Below are positions 45,701 through 54,083 of a DNA stretch of 64,000 bases, one piece after another (the stretch's first letter is position 1; each line of letters starts with the position of its first letter). This DNA comes from Agromyces sp. CF514. GTDB taxonomy: Bacteria > Actinomycetota > Actinomycetes > Actinomycetales > Microbacteriaceae. The position numbers and the translations under genes are program-made. The notes under the pieces were generated by a model. The model saw only the letters and a list, made by a program, of their open reading frames with translations. It had not been told where the DNA came from and searched no databases. The DNA lies in NCBI RefSeq assembly GCF_900113185.1, contig NZ_FOZD01000003.1, positions 124,001 through 188,000 on the forward strand, given 5' to 3'.

Positions 45701-48700
45701 ATCCTCGACACCACGGTCAACGTCTCGGTGACGAAGACGTTCGACCAGGATGCGCTGCCCATCCCGCCCGAGTCGGCGGCGCAGTCCGAGTACCCGCTCG
45801 TGACCGCCATCATCACGGCGCGAAACGAGACCGAGGCGAACATCGCCGCACTCGTCGTGTCCGACCCCGCGACGCCGCCCGCTGCGCCCACCGACACCTA
45901 CAACACCTTCAACCTCTTCTCGATCGGCACGATCAGCGTGCCCGCGGATGCGACCGAGTCGATCGTGACGCTGACCCGCGAAGGCGGAGGCACCGACGAC
46001 CACACGATCGCCGAGGCCCAGGCGTTGACACCGACCGATCTCGCCGACGTCATCGGAGTCAGCGTGACGCACCGCGATCCCGATCGGGTCGCGATCCTCA
46101 CCACGGAGCAGACGAGCATCGTGCTCACGTACCAGCTCCGCGAGTTCCTGCGCGACGAGCCGACGACCAGGCCGGCACAGGGGGACCTCGTCACGAACGT
46201 CGCCTCGGTCGACGGGACCCGACCCGGAGGCTCGACCACCGACGAGGCGCACGGCACCGACGACGACACCCTCCAGTTCGTGCCCGCCACCTACGGCGTG
46301 CTGGCCGGAAAGTCGATCTCTCCGGCGTCCCGCTACGAGGACGAGTCGCCCGACGGGTACACGGTCACGATCGGCGGGCAGCCCACGGGCAACGTCCGCA
46401 CGACCGTGCTCACCATCACCGACGACGAACCGACGTTCTGGAACGCCTTCGCGTTCGCCTCGTTCCCGCAGCGGACCATGCCCGCGAACATCGGGCAGAT
46501 CCGGGTGTCCGCGCTCGTGGGAGTGGACTACGCGCTCGTCGGCTCCGAGCTCACGCAGACGTGCGGCGGCAGTGCCGACCTGACGGCGTGCTGGGTCGTC
46601 GGAGACTGGCAGGATGTCGCGCCGGACCGCACGGTGACGCCCGTGCTGCCGGCCGGCGTGGCCGAGGCGGATGTCCGCGGCATCCGCTTCGAGGTCCGGC
46701 AGGATGCCGACGAATCGAACTGGGAGAGCCCGCGAAACCCGATCGTCTCGTTCGCGTTCGTCGCGGACCGCCTCGAGAACCTGCACTCCGGCCCGAACGG
46801 CGAGATCGACTCGGTGCCCGTCCCGTCGACGCTTCCGGGCCTCGAAGCGGCTCCGGGCGAACCCGTGCAGGGCACGACGACGGACGAGGTCGACGTGCAC
46901 GGCACCGGCTCGTGGCAGACGCCCGACGGCGTCACCTGGGAGGCCGACGCCAGCGCCCAGGACATCACGCAGCTGCTGCACCGCCCGAACTCGATCAGCG
47001 TGAAGAAGTCCCCGGGCAACGGGCAGGACGGCGCCGCTTCGCAGCAGTTCCCGCCCGACGCCGAGATCCCGTACGTGATGACGATCACGAACACCGGCCA
47101 GTGGCAGATGACCGGGCTCGAGCTGACCGACACGATCGCGGGCGACGCCGCCGGTTCGTACCTCGTGCCCGTACCGGGCGCCGACCCCGTGTTCGAGTTC
47201 ACGCTCACGGATGCCGACGGCAACGCGCTCCCGACCGACGGATTCAGCGGCACGCTCGACACCACCACGGGCGTCGTCACCATCACGGTGCCGTCCGACT
47301 TCGTCTTCGCACCCGGCGACGTGCTGGTGATCGCGGCGCACCTGCAGTTCCGGCCGGCGCTGCCCCCGGGAACCCCGGTCGCGAACACCATCACCGCGAC
47401 GAGCGATCGCGACTTCGAGACCTGCGAGTACACGCACCTCAACGTGCCGACCGGCGAGCCGAGGGTGGACGCACCCGACTGCACTGCCGACACGACCGTG
47501 ACCCCGCAGCCCGCAGCACCGATCTCGCTGACGAAGTCCGTCAAGGGCGTCGGGGCGGGCGACCCGGGCGCCGCCCCCGGCGACCCGAACTTCGACGATC
47601 TCGGCGTTCTGAGCACGACGGGCGATCCGGAGGCCTGTGCGGAGCCGAATGCGGGCGACGGCTACTACGTCAACACCTGCGTGCCGATCACGAGGCCCGG
47701 CGGCACCGAGGAGTGGCGCCTGACGTTCACGAACCGCGGCAACGTGCCGGCCGACGCGATCGGCGGCATCGACGTGCTCCCCGCGGTCGGCGACACCGGT
47801 GTGGTCGTCGGCTCTCCGCGCGGCTCGCAGTGGGCTCCGGTGTTCACCGGCGGCATCGAGGTCGCGGACATCTCGACAGCCGGCGCGTACTACATGACGA
47901 CCGTGCCGAACCAGGCCTGCAATGCGGCCGACATCCAGTACAGCATCCTGTCCGCGCCGATCCCCGACACGGATCCCTGCGCGGCCGACGTCACGTCGCG
48001 CCAGTGGATCGCGTTCAACGAGTTCACGCCTCCGGCGGAGCTGGCGACCGCCCGGGCCCTGAAGCTCGTGATCGACCTGCCGCCCGGGTTCGAACTCGCG
48101 CCGGGGGCGTCGGGCTCGGTCACCTTCGACACGCAGACGCCGTACCAGATCCCCGATGCGTACGCCGACGGCCTTCCGATCGCCTGGAACACGGTCGCCG
48201 CGGGTTCGCGGGCCACGTTCGAGGGCCAGGAGGTGTACCAGGGGCCGGTCGAGCCGGTCCGCGCCGGAGTCGCGTTCCCGACCGGTGAGATCGCACTGGT
48301 CAAGTCCCAGGTCGCGCCCGACAGCTGGCCGTATCCGCTGCCGGACTCCTACGAGTTCGACGTGCAGTGCGAGTCCGGCGGCGAGGACGTCCCGCTGGTC
48401 GATGCCGGGGGCGCGTCGCCCAATCCGGTGCAGGTGCCGGCTGACGGCACCCCGATGATCTTCGGCACGGGAACCACGTTGCCGCTGTTCTCGACCTGCA
48501 CGGTGTCCGAGCTCTTCGCACAGGGATCGAACGTGAGCTACGACCCGCCGGGAGTCGGGGGCCGATCGGGAGAGGTCACGGCGTTCCGCGACCTCACCGA
48601 CAACGCGGCCGTCCACCATCCGTACACTCCCGAGCCGATCGAGGACGCCACGGTCACCGTCGAGAACGAGTACACGATCGGCGGGTTCGAGGTCTCCAAG

Positions 48701-51700
48701 GACGTGGTCGACGGCGGTGCCGTCGACCAGGACGGCAACCCGATCGCCTACGACCCGACCTTCACCTTCACGGCGAGCTGCATCTGGCTCGGCGAGGAGG
48801 TGGTGCCGGAGGCGGACCGAACGTTCACCCTGCAGAGCGGTGAGACGAAGGACTTCACCGGGCTGCCCGTGGGTGCGGACTGCACCGTCACCGAGACGGA
48901 TGCCGCCGGCGCGACCGACACGACCATGGTGATCACCGAGGACGGCGTCGACACCGACCTCGGCGGGACCGCGTCGGCCGACTTCACGATCCTCCCCGAC
49001 GAGGAGGACGGCACGCACCTGACGGCGCTCGCCGTGACCAACACGTACACGGTCGGCTCGCTCACGATCGAGAAGGACGTGACCGGTTCCGGGTCCGAGG
49101 CCTGGGCGCCCGACGAGTTCACGGTGCACCTCGTGTGCACGTGGGACCAGGCATCCGCGAACCCGGTCTACGAGGACGACCTGGTCGTCCCTGCCGACGG
49201 CAGCGTGACGGTCGGCGACCTGCCGACCGGTGCCGAGTGCACGGTCACCGAGCCCGACGACGCCGGCGCGACCGGCGACCCGGTGATCACGCCCGAGACG
49301 GTGACGGTCGGCGTCGCGGGCGAGGACGGGGATCCGGTGCTGGTTACCGTGACCAACGACTTCCGCACCGGCGGCTTCCAGGTCGAGAAGGCGATCAGCG
49401 GTTCGGGCATCGGGTTCAGCGAGGACGTCGACTTCACCTTCTCGTACGTCTGCACGTACGAGCTGCAGGAGGTCGCCAGCGGTGAGCTCGTCATCACCGG
49501 TGACGGCACGGTCGGTCCGCTTCTGTCGGAGGTCGTCGACGGGCTGCCCGTCGGCACGTCGTGCGACATCACCGAGACCGACAACGGAACGGCCGACGGC
49601 GATCCGCCGGTGCTCCCGGTGACCGTGATCATCCCCGACGAGGCCGACGGCATCCCCCAGGTCATCGCCGCGGAGTTCGAGAACCGCTTCTCGGCCGGGA
49701 CCATCTCCGTGACGAAGGTCGTCGACGGCATCGGCGGCGATCTCCCGGGCATCGCGGATGCCACGTTCACGGTGCACGTGACCTGCTCGCTCACCGACGG
49801 CGGCACCCCGCTCTTCGAGGGCGACGTGCAGGTGACCGACGGACAGACCGTGACCGTGCTCGATCCCGATACCGGGCAGGCGCTGCTGCTGCCCGTCGGC
49901 ACGCACTGCTGGGGCGACGAGACCGACGACGCCGGGGCGACCGACTCGAGCGTCGACTTCGACTCGTTCGACAACGCCGTCATCGTCGAGGCATCCGACG
50001 CCGATGAGCCCGAACCGCTCGAACTGACCGCGACGAACACGTTCGACGTCGGCGACGTGTCGATCGAGAAGCAGGTCACCGGCAACCCCGACCACGCTGC
50101 GGGCTTCACGTTCGAGATCCTCGTGACCTGCACCTTCGACCGAGGCCCGAACAACGACCCGATCGTGATCTACGACCAGGAGCCCGTCGAGTTGCAGGCG
50201 GGCGAGCTCGTCACGCTCTTCGAGATCCCGATCGGCTCCGAGTGCTGGGCCGAGGAACCCGACCAGCAGGGTGCCACGGGTGTCGTGATCAGTGCGACCG
50301 AAGACGACCCGGTCGTGATCGGCGAAGACGAGGACATCACGATCACCGTGACGAACGACTTCCCCGACGCGGGATTCTCGGTGACGAAGACGGTCGACGA
50401 CGGTGGGGCGGTCGACCAGGACGGCAACCCGATCGCCTACGACACCGTGTTCTCGTTCACCGCGGTCTGCACGTTCCAGGGCGAGACCGTGCTCGACGAG
50501 TCGTTCCAGCTCTCCGACGGCGAGGTGCAGGTGTACGACACGCTCCCCGCCGGCGCCGAGTGCACGGTGACGGAGACGGACACCGGAGGTGCGACCGGCA
50601 CGGGCATGGTCATCACCCAGGACGGCACGGACACCGACCTCGGAGAGACCACGAGTGCGCAGTTCACCCTGCTGCCGGACCAGGACGGCGCACACGTCAA
50701 CGCACTCGGCGTGAACAACCCGTTCACCGTCGGGTCGCTGCAGCTCACGAAGCAGGTGAGCGGCACCGGGGCCGACGACTGGGCAGGCGAGTTCGGCGAC
50801 TACGAGGTGCACGTCGTGTGCACGCTCGCCGCGGCCGACCCCGACACGGTCTGGGACGGCACCGTGACCCTGACGACGGATGCTCCGGGCAACGTCGCGA
50901 CCATCGACGACCTGCCGACCGGCGCGGAGTGCGCGGTCGACGAGACCGACCTCGGCGGTGCGACGGACTGGTCGGCCGACCCGAACCCGATCACGATCGG
51001 CGACGATGAGAGCGGTCCGGTCGAGATCACGATCGACAACTCGTTCCGCACTGGGGCGCTGAACCTGCTCAAGGAGGTCACCGGGCCGGGTGTTCCCGAG
51101 TTCTCCACCGGCCCGTTCGACTTCCGCGTCGTCTGCACCTACGAGGGAGAGACCGTCGAGAACAGCGTGCTCGTCGTGGAGGGTGAGGAGGATTCGCGCG
51201 GTCCGTACCTGAGCGAGACCATCACGGGCATTCCCGTCGGCGCCGAGTGCGTCGTCACCGAGATCGACAACGGCGGGGCGGATGACACTGCCGATCCGGT
51301 GACCGTCACGATTCCCGACCAGGAGACCGACGGGGTCGAGACCGTGGTCACCGCAGCGATGCTGAACCGGTTCTCGCTCGGGCTGCTCGGTGCGGCCAAG
51401 GAGGTCGACGGCACGGCCGCAGACGCGCCGTGGGTCCAGGACACGGTCTTCACCATCACCGTGACCTGCGAGCTCGACGTCAACGGCATCCGCACGACGG
51501 TGTTCTCCGGGGACATCGAACTCGTCGCCGGGGACATCGAGCCGCTCCGTGACACGGACGGCCGGATCGTGCGGCTGCCCTTCGGGACGCATTGCTACGG
51601 ATCCGAGTCCGACCCAGCGGGCGCGAGCTCGACGAGCGTCGACTACGACTCGTACGACAACGCGATCATCGTGGGCGCCGACCCGCTCGCGCAGATCCTG

Positions 51701-52180
51701 CTCGTGACCGCGACGAACACCTTCGACTACGGCCAGATCGAGCTCGAGAAGACGATCAGCGGCGATGTCGCGTCGGCTGCGGGCAAGACCTTCACGGTCG
51801 AGGTGACCTGCACCCTCGACCGCGGCGAGAACAACGAGCCGTACGTCGTGTTCGACCACGAGCCCGTCCAGATCACGGGCGGCGAGACGGTGACGCTCGC
51901 CAAGCTCCCGATCGGCGCCGAGTGCTGGGCCGAGGAGACCGACTCGGGCGGTGCCATCGGCGTGACCGTGAGCGCGACCGAGGCGAACCCGGTCGTCGTC
52001 GGCTCGGGCGACCAGGTGAAGATCACGGTCGACAACGAGTTCGCCGCCCCGCCGCCCGTCACCGGTGTCGACGGAGAGGCACTGGCACGGCTCGCGGTGC
52101 TCGGCGGGGTGCTGCTGCTCGGCGGCGCGGCCGTCGTGCTCGTGGGACGCCGACGTCGTCGGGGTACGCCGGGCGAGTAG
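42791..52180 (+). CDS. Giant surface protein with DUF11-like and duplicated DUF5979-like repeats
   Basis: 3129 residues. Signal peptide: MRRFRRW then a hydrophobic core cleaved near residue 31. Residues about 35-1830 are large beta-rich segments with FSYTITLTC, TVTNTATA and VMTITNTGQ, typical of DUF11/isopeptide-type repeats. Residues 1962-3084 are ten DUF5979-like domains of about 105-125 residues, each with two conserved Cys (..VxCT.. and ..GxxCxVxE..). They form a five-domain block repeated twice (1962-2524 and 2525-3084), preceded by one degenerate unit. The C-terminus has PPVTG, one membrane helix and RRRRR, a non-canonical sortase-type or membrane anchor. Probably a filamentous adhesin or envelope protein. 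Confidence 0.93.
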   Translation: MRRFRRWIAGFAAIAVVGVLALPTAMSAVAAPDDAEFTTFTKVVAPPVQPSYAPGDQFSYTITLTCNSPIVDICVAAHVSDTLPAPLVFDPTVPNPVVVSGGGTPAPTVTVNGGDFDVAFNEAGTAGTGLRTGQQVSITVFVQVPPDASADFDGTVTNTATAAADNALPTDANADVVLDIPEVLDSTVTKSVDDHVGDGQSVPALPGQPVDYTIGGGNASNRSVDEIVVQDPADGVASPFDSYLDFTGITSVTPPAGADQVQIEYLDENGNWVVAYPTGPIPSDFTNIPDVPDDQVHGLRFTFSSSTGQLPPTPPGEEAVIGVSSATNDEVLDIPLDESVTVPNTASSNVVVDDRTNPPKTADGDVVISNTGPTVETVKSFSDPTLLAGDSSTALITSTNGPRPVTSMTIEDPTPGQPNLADQGLVFDGFGSGVEWPPDADTVSVTYTYADGTTETLTGTTPNEIPAPTGDPADVVGFSVTFTGPIEANAIAELPFDVIADPVDGQLDVVSTNDTTSTVTDSTGQTGTDSDSADVTRQPARVSTTIDKNIVQDEVWDIPGSTTDVSFLANVNDQGDNASTVGADSLVISDPADPQPGDPPSTFWNTFDLKQLSAGVPANANLTIEYWDGTQWVTLPGAELIEGQTTFNYSVPADLQDDIQGIRFTYTPKPGETLPPGFQVSPTIQVATRDEFRDGSGSVHDAAVAADPLNVQNDASSTVTNPADTSPEDNTATDSDDIDVNPWPPDGPGVDLIDKAWLQEDVFAFTDDQRTARISWSTQGVPFDSVAITDDPTAGADFSNIAASAYDAWDLAAIEAIDATLDPLIVYDRISTVELYDDTADAWVDVTTDACGAADTTGTACDGGFPGFELSEAQRASTLGVRLTYVEGSNRGAGTGPAPGSGVASSTGNGRGLDLTFQLRQEKRSDGGPVVGSLHDETYNSGLNGVVTNTVGIEGTGPAPYTGQDSDDITILDTTVNVSVTKTFDQDALPIPPESAAQSEYPLVTAIITARNETEANIAALVVSDPATPPAAPTDTYNTFNLFSIGTISVPADATESIVTLTREGGGTDDHTIAEAQALTPTDLADVIGVSVTHRDPDRVAILTTEQTSIVLTYQLREFLRDEPTTRPAQGDLVTNVASVDGTRPGGSTTDEAHGTDDDTLQFVPATYGVLAGKSISPASRYEDESPDGYTVTIGGQPTGNVRTTVLTITDDEPTFWNAFAFASFPQRTMPANIGQIRVSALVGVDYALVGSELTQTCGGSADLTACWVVGDWQDVAPDRTVTPVLPAGVAEADVRGIRFEVRQDADESNWESPRNPIVSFAFVADRLENLHSGPNGEIDSVPVPSTLPGLEAAPGEPVQGTTTDEVDVHGTGSWQTPDGVTWEADASAQDITQLLHRPNSISVKKSPGNGQDGAASQQFPPDAEIPYVMTITNTGQWQMTGLELTDTIAGDAAGSYLVPVPGADPVFEFTLTDADGNALPTDGFSGTLDTTTGVVTITVPSDFVFAPGDVLVIAAHLQFRPALPPGTPVANTITATSDRDFETCEYTHLNVPTGEPRVDAPDCTADTTVTPQPAAPISLTKSVKGVGAGDPGAAPGDPNFDDLGVLSTTGDPEACAEPNAGDGYYVNTCVPITRPGGTEEWRLTFTNRGNVPADAIGGIDVLPAVGDTGVVVGSPRGSQWAPVFTGGIEVADISTAGAYYMTTVPNQACNAADIQYSILSAPIPDTDPCAADVTSRQWIAFNEFTPPAELATARALKLVIDLPPGFELAPGASGSVTFDTQTPYQIPDAYADGLPIAWNTVAAGSRATFEGQEVYQGPVEPVRAGVAFPTGEIALVKSQVAPDSWPYPLPDSYEFDVQCESGGEDVPLVDAGGASPNPVQVPADGTPMIFGTGTTLPLFSTCTVSELFAQGSNVSYDPPGVGGRSGEVTAFRDLTDNAAVHHPYTPEPIEDATVTVENEYTIGGFEVSKDVVDGGAVDQDGNPIAYDPTFTFTASCIWLGEEVVPEADRTFTLQSGETKDFTGLPVGADCTVTETDAAGATDTTMVITEDGVDTDLGGTASADFTILPDEEDGTHLTALAVTNTYTVGSLTIEKDVTGSGSEAWAPDEFTVHLVCTWDQASANPVYEDDLVVPADGSVTVGDLPTGAECTVTEPDDAGATGDPVITPETVTVGVAGEDGDPVLVTVTNDFRTGGFQVEKAISGSGIGFSEDVDFTFSYVCTYELQEVASGELVITGDGTVGPLLSEVVDGLPVGTSCDITETDNGTADGDPPVLPVTVIIPDEADGIPQVIAAEFENRFSAGTISVTKVVDGIGGDLPGIADATFTVHVTCSLTDGGTPLFEGDVQVTDGQTVTVLDPDTGQALLLPVGTHCWGDETDDAGATDSSVDFDSFDNAVIVEASDADEPEPLELTATNTFDVGDVSIEKQVTGNPDHAAGFTFEILVTCTFDRGPNNDPIVIYDQEPVELQAGELVTLFEIPIGSECWAEEPDQQGATGVVISATEDDPVVIGEDEDITITVTNDFPDAGFSVTKTVDDGGAVDQDGNPIAYDTVFSFTAVCTFQGETVLDESFQLSDGEVQVYDTLPAGAECTVTETDTGGATGTGMVITQDGTDTDLGETTSAQFTLLPDQDGAHVNALGVNNPFTVGSLQLTKQVSGTGADDWAGEFGDYEVHVVCTLAAADPDTVWDGTVTLTTDAPGNVATIDDLPTGAECAVDETDLGGATDWSADPNPITIGDDESGPVEITIDNSFRTGALNLLKEVTGPGVPEFSTGPFDFRVVCTYEGETVENSVLVVEGEEDSRGPYLSETITGIPVGAECVVTEIDNGGADDTADPVTVTIPDQETDGVETVVTAAMLNRFSLGLLGAAKEVDGTAADAPWVQDTVFTITVTCELDVNGIRTTVFSGDIELVAGDIEPLRDTDGRIVRLPFGTHCYGSESDPAGASSTSVDYDSYDNAIIVGADPLAQILLVTATNTFDYGQIELEKTISGDVASAAGKTFTVEVTCTLDRGENNEPYVVFDHEPVQITGGETVTLAKLPIGAECWAEETDSGGAIGVTVSATEANPVVVGSGDQVKITVDNEFAAPPPVTGVDGEALARLAVLGGVLLLGGAAVVLVGRRRRRGTPGE
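48674..52042 (+). repeat. Higher-order duplication: five-domain block repeated in tandem
   Basis: Block 1 is 48674-50362 (563 codons) and block 2 is 50363-52042 (560 codons). The five domains match in order: A/A' start with GGAVDQDGNPIAYD; B/B' TVGSL; C/C' RTG...NRF; D/D' GTHC-type with D(F/Y)DS(F/Y)DNA; E/E' DRG.NN.P. Unit lengths are 125/121, 105/107, 109/109, 118/117 and 106/106. Confidence 0.9.
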
Positions 52181-52196
52181 CGCGGCGATCGGAACC

Positions 52197-52235
52197 ACGA
52201 AGGCGCCCCACCCGGATCGGGTGGGGCGCCTTCGT
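52197..52235. terminator. Bidirectional terminator
   Basis: Perfect 17-base arms (ACGAAGGCGCCCCACCC and complement) with GGATC loop between the giant gene and the converging small gene at 52253. Confidence 0.88.
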
Positions 52236-52252
52236 CGTCCGATCGGGACCGG

Positions 52253-52471
52253 CTACTCGTTGCCGACGGCCTTGTCGATGTTCGCCTTCACGTCGTCGAT
52301 GACACCGTCGTGCTCGTCGGGCGCGACCTTCTTCACGGCCTCGCCGATGCCGTCGAGCACCTTGTCGCTGATGTCCTCGGCCTGCTCGCTCTTGAGGACC
52401 TCTTGGATCTTGTCCTTGTTCTGCTCGATGAATTCCCCGGCCTGCTTGGCGAGGTCGTCGAATCCGGCCAT
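52253..52471 (-). CDS. Rv0909/MT0933-type small helical protein (putative antitoxin family)
   Basis: 72 residues, fully helical and charged: MAGFDDLAKQAGEFIEQNKD with QEVLKSEQAEDISDKVLDG. The pattern matches the MT0933/Rv0909-like antitoxin family found in actinobacteria. No toxin gene is adjacent in the window, so its toxin-antitoxin role is unproven; it may be a stress-related protein. Confidence 0.72.
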   Translation of the reverse strand: MAGFDDLAKQAGEFIEQNKDKIQEVLKSEQAEDISDKVLDGIGEAVKKVAPDEHDGVIDDVKANIDKAVGNE

Positions 52472-52572
52472 GTCTGTCCCCCATCTCTGCGGCGTCGTCG
52501 CCGGTCCGATCCAGCCTACGTCGGCGCCGAAGCGTGCGGAAGGGACGATCGGCGGTGTGCGAGACTCGTGCG

Positions 52573-53214
52573 GTGACCGCCCTGCTTCCGCCCGCCGAGC
52601 CGCTCGTCGGCCGGTTCATCCGCCTCACCCCGTTCGACGCGGCCGACGTGCCGGAGCTCGCCGAGGCGCTGCGGCGTCCCGAGGTCTTCGCCGGCGGATA
52701 CGGCGGCGGCCCAGAGGGGCTTCCGGCCGACGACGCCGCGTTCGAGCGATTCGCGCTCTCCTACTACGCCGGCGGTCCCCTCGCGCTGCCCTGGACGGTT
52801 CGGCTGCACGGCGGCGAGCACGACGGCCGCGTCGTCGGCGCGACGAAGTTCGCCGACCTCGACCTGACGAACGAGTCGGCGCACATCGGCTGGACCGCCT
52901 ACGACCCGCGCGTGTGGGCGGGCGGCGTCAACGTCGAGGCGAAGCTGCTGCTGCTCGGCATGGCGTTCGATCACGGGTTCGGCCGGGTCAAGCTGCAGGC
53001 CGACAGTCGCAACGAGCGGTCGCGGGCCGCGATCCTGCGGCTCGGCGCGACCTTCGAGGGCATCGCGCGCCGGCACAAGATCCGGGCCGACGGCAGTTGG
53101 CGCGACTCCGCCGTCTACTCGATCGTCGTCGACGAGTGGCCCGACGTGCGGGCGGGTCTCGAGGCCAGGCTCGTGGCTCGCGGCGACGAGCCCGTGCAGC
53201 TGGTCGGCGCGTAG
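52573..53214 (+). CDS. GNAT-family N-acetyltransferase (RimJ/RimL-like)
   Basis: 213 residues from GTG 52573. GRFIRLTPFDAADVPEL at the start, TKFADLDLTNESAHIGWTAYDPRVWAGGVNVEAKLLLLGMAFD (in pieces) and LGATFEGIARRHKIRADGSWRDSAVYSIVVDEW near the end are typical of RimJ/RimL-type enzymes that acetylate protein or small-molecule amines. The acetyl-CoA loop is divergent (WAGGVN). Converges on the TSUP gene. Confidence 0.85.
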   Translation: MTALLPPAEPLVGRFIRLTPFDAADVPELAEALRRPEVFAGGYGGGPEGLPADDAAFERFALSYYAGGPLALPWTVRLHGGEHDGRVVGATKFADLDLTNESAHIGWTAYDPRVWAGGVNVEAKLLLLGMAFDHGFGRVKLQADSRNERSRAAILRLGATFEGIARRHKIRADGSWRDSAVYSIVVDEWPDVRAGLEARLVARGDEPVQLVGA

Positions 53215-53221
53215 GCGGCCG

Positions 53222-53962
53222 TCAGAACCAGAGCTCGACCGCGCCGTCGACGAGCGCCGCCGCGCCCCCGGCGTAGGCGATCGCGATGACGGCGATGCGC
53301 GCGGCGTGGTGCGGGATCCGCCGGTGCAGCAGCTCGCCGGCGACGAGGCCTGCGAGCAGCGCCCCGAGCACGATCGGCCAGGCTCCGGGCTGCAGCTCGG
53401 GGATCGACCACCCGGTCTGCGCGAGCTTCAGCACGAGCGAGGCCGACCCGATCGCGACGAAGTAGGGCTGCGCGGTCGCCGCGAAGCGCACCTGCGGCCA
53501 CCTGGTCGCGACGGCGTAGACGCTGAGCGCCGGGCCGCCGACACCGGCGGCGGCATTCATGACTCCGGATGCCGCGCCCGCGACGACTGCGGGCGGCCAT
53601 CCGCTCACGACGTGCTCGGCGCGCGTCACGAGCAGGCTGACCGTGAGGGCCACGATCACGAGCACGCCGATGGCGACCTGCAGCGGGGCGCCCGGAACGT
53701 GCGCGGCGATGACGGCACCCGCCGCGGTGCCCGCGAGCGCGGGCACGACGAGCATCGCGAACCGCCGCCACTCCACGAACCGCCACACCCGCGGCAGGAT
53801 GATGAGCGACGAGACGACCGCACAGAGGTTGACCACGATCACGCCGTCGAACGGGCCGAGCAGCAGCACGAGGGCCGGCGATGCGACGAGCGCGAAGCCC
53901 ATGCCGGTGATGCGTTGTGCGAAGGCGCCGACGAGCACGGAGAGGGCGACGGCGATGAGCAC
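53222..53962 (-). CDS. TSUP (TauE/SafE) family membrane transporter
   Basis: 246 residues, about eight membrane helices, GTG start. RITGMGFALVASPALVLLLGPFDGVIVVN and SGVMNAAAGVGGPALSVYAVAT (in pieces) are the two symmetrical TSUP signature halves. The family exports or takes up sulfur-containing or organic anions (sulfite, sulfoacetate, taurine). Specific substrate unknown; it lies far from the organosulfur oxygenases at 752-4868. Confidence 0.88.
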   Translation of the reverse strand: MLIAVALSVLVGAFAQRITGMGFALVASPALVLLLGPFDGVIVVNLCAVVSSLIILPRVWRFVEWRRFAMLVVPALAGTAAGAVIAAHVPGAPLQVAIGVLVIVALTVSLLVTRAEHVVSGWPPAVVAGAASGVMNAAAGVGGPALSVYAVATRWPQVRFAATAQPYFVAIGSASLVLKLAQTGWSIPELQPGAWPIVLGALLAGLVAGELLHRRIPHHAARIAVIAIAYAGGAAALVDGAVELWF

Positions 53963-54083
53963 CGGAGTATCTTAGGCAGGCTCGCGGGCGCGGCCGGACG
54001 CCACCGTGACGAACGCGACCCTCCGGGGTGTACGCCGCGGCCCGCAGCGCCGCCCGCCCGGTCGCCTGGCCGCCGGTCGCAGC

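Noticed and set aside
48674..52042. Repeat region as a possible CRISPR array or integrated mobile repeat
   Set aside because: The repeats are 105-125 codon protein domains with divergent DNA, without short identical units or spacers.
42683..52198. A 3171-codon open frame antisense to the giant surface-protein gene
   Set aside because: It is Arg/Val/Asp-rich shadow coding produced by GC-rich codon bias; the plus strand has a signal peptide, ordered repeats and a C-terminal anchor.
52253..52471. Toxin-antitoxin system at the small helical gene
   Set aside because: The protein matches an antitoxin-named family, but no toxin gene is adjacent, so a functional pair cannot be claimed.
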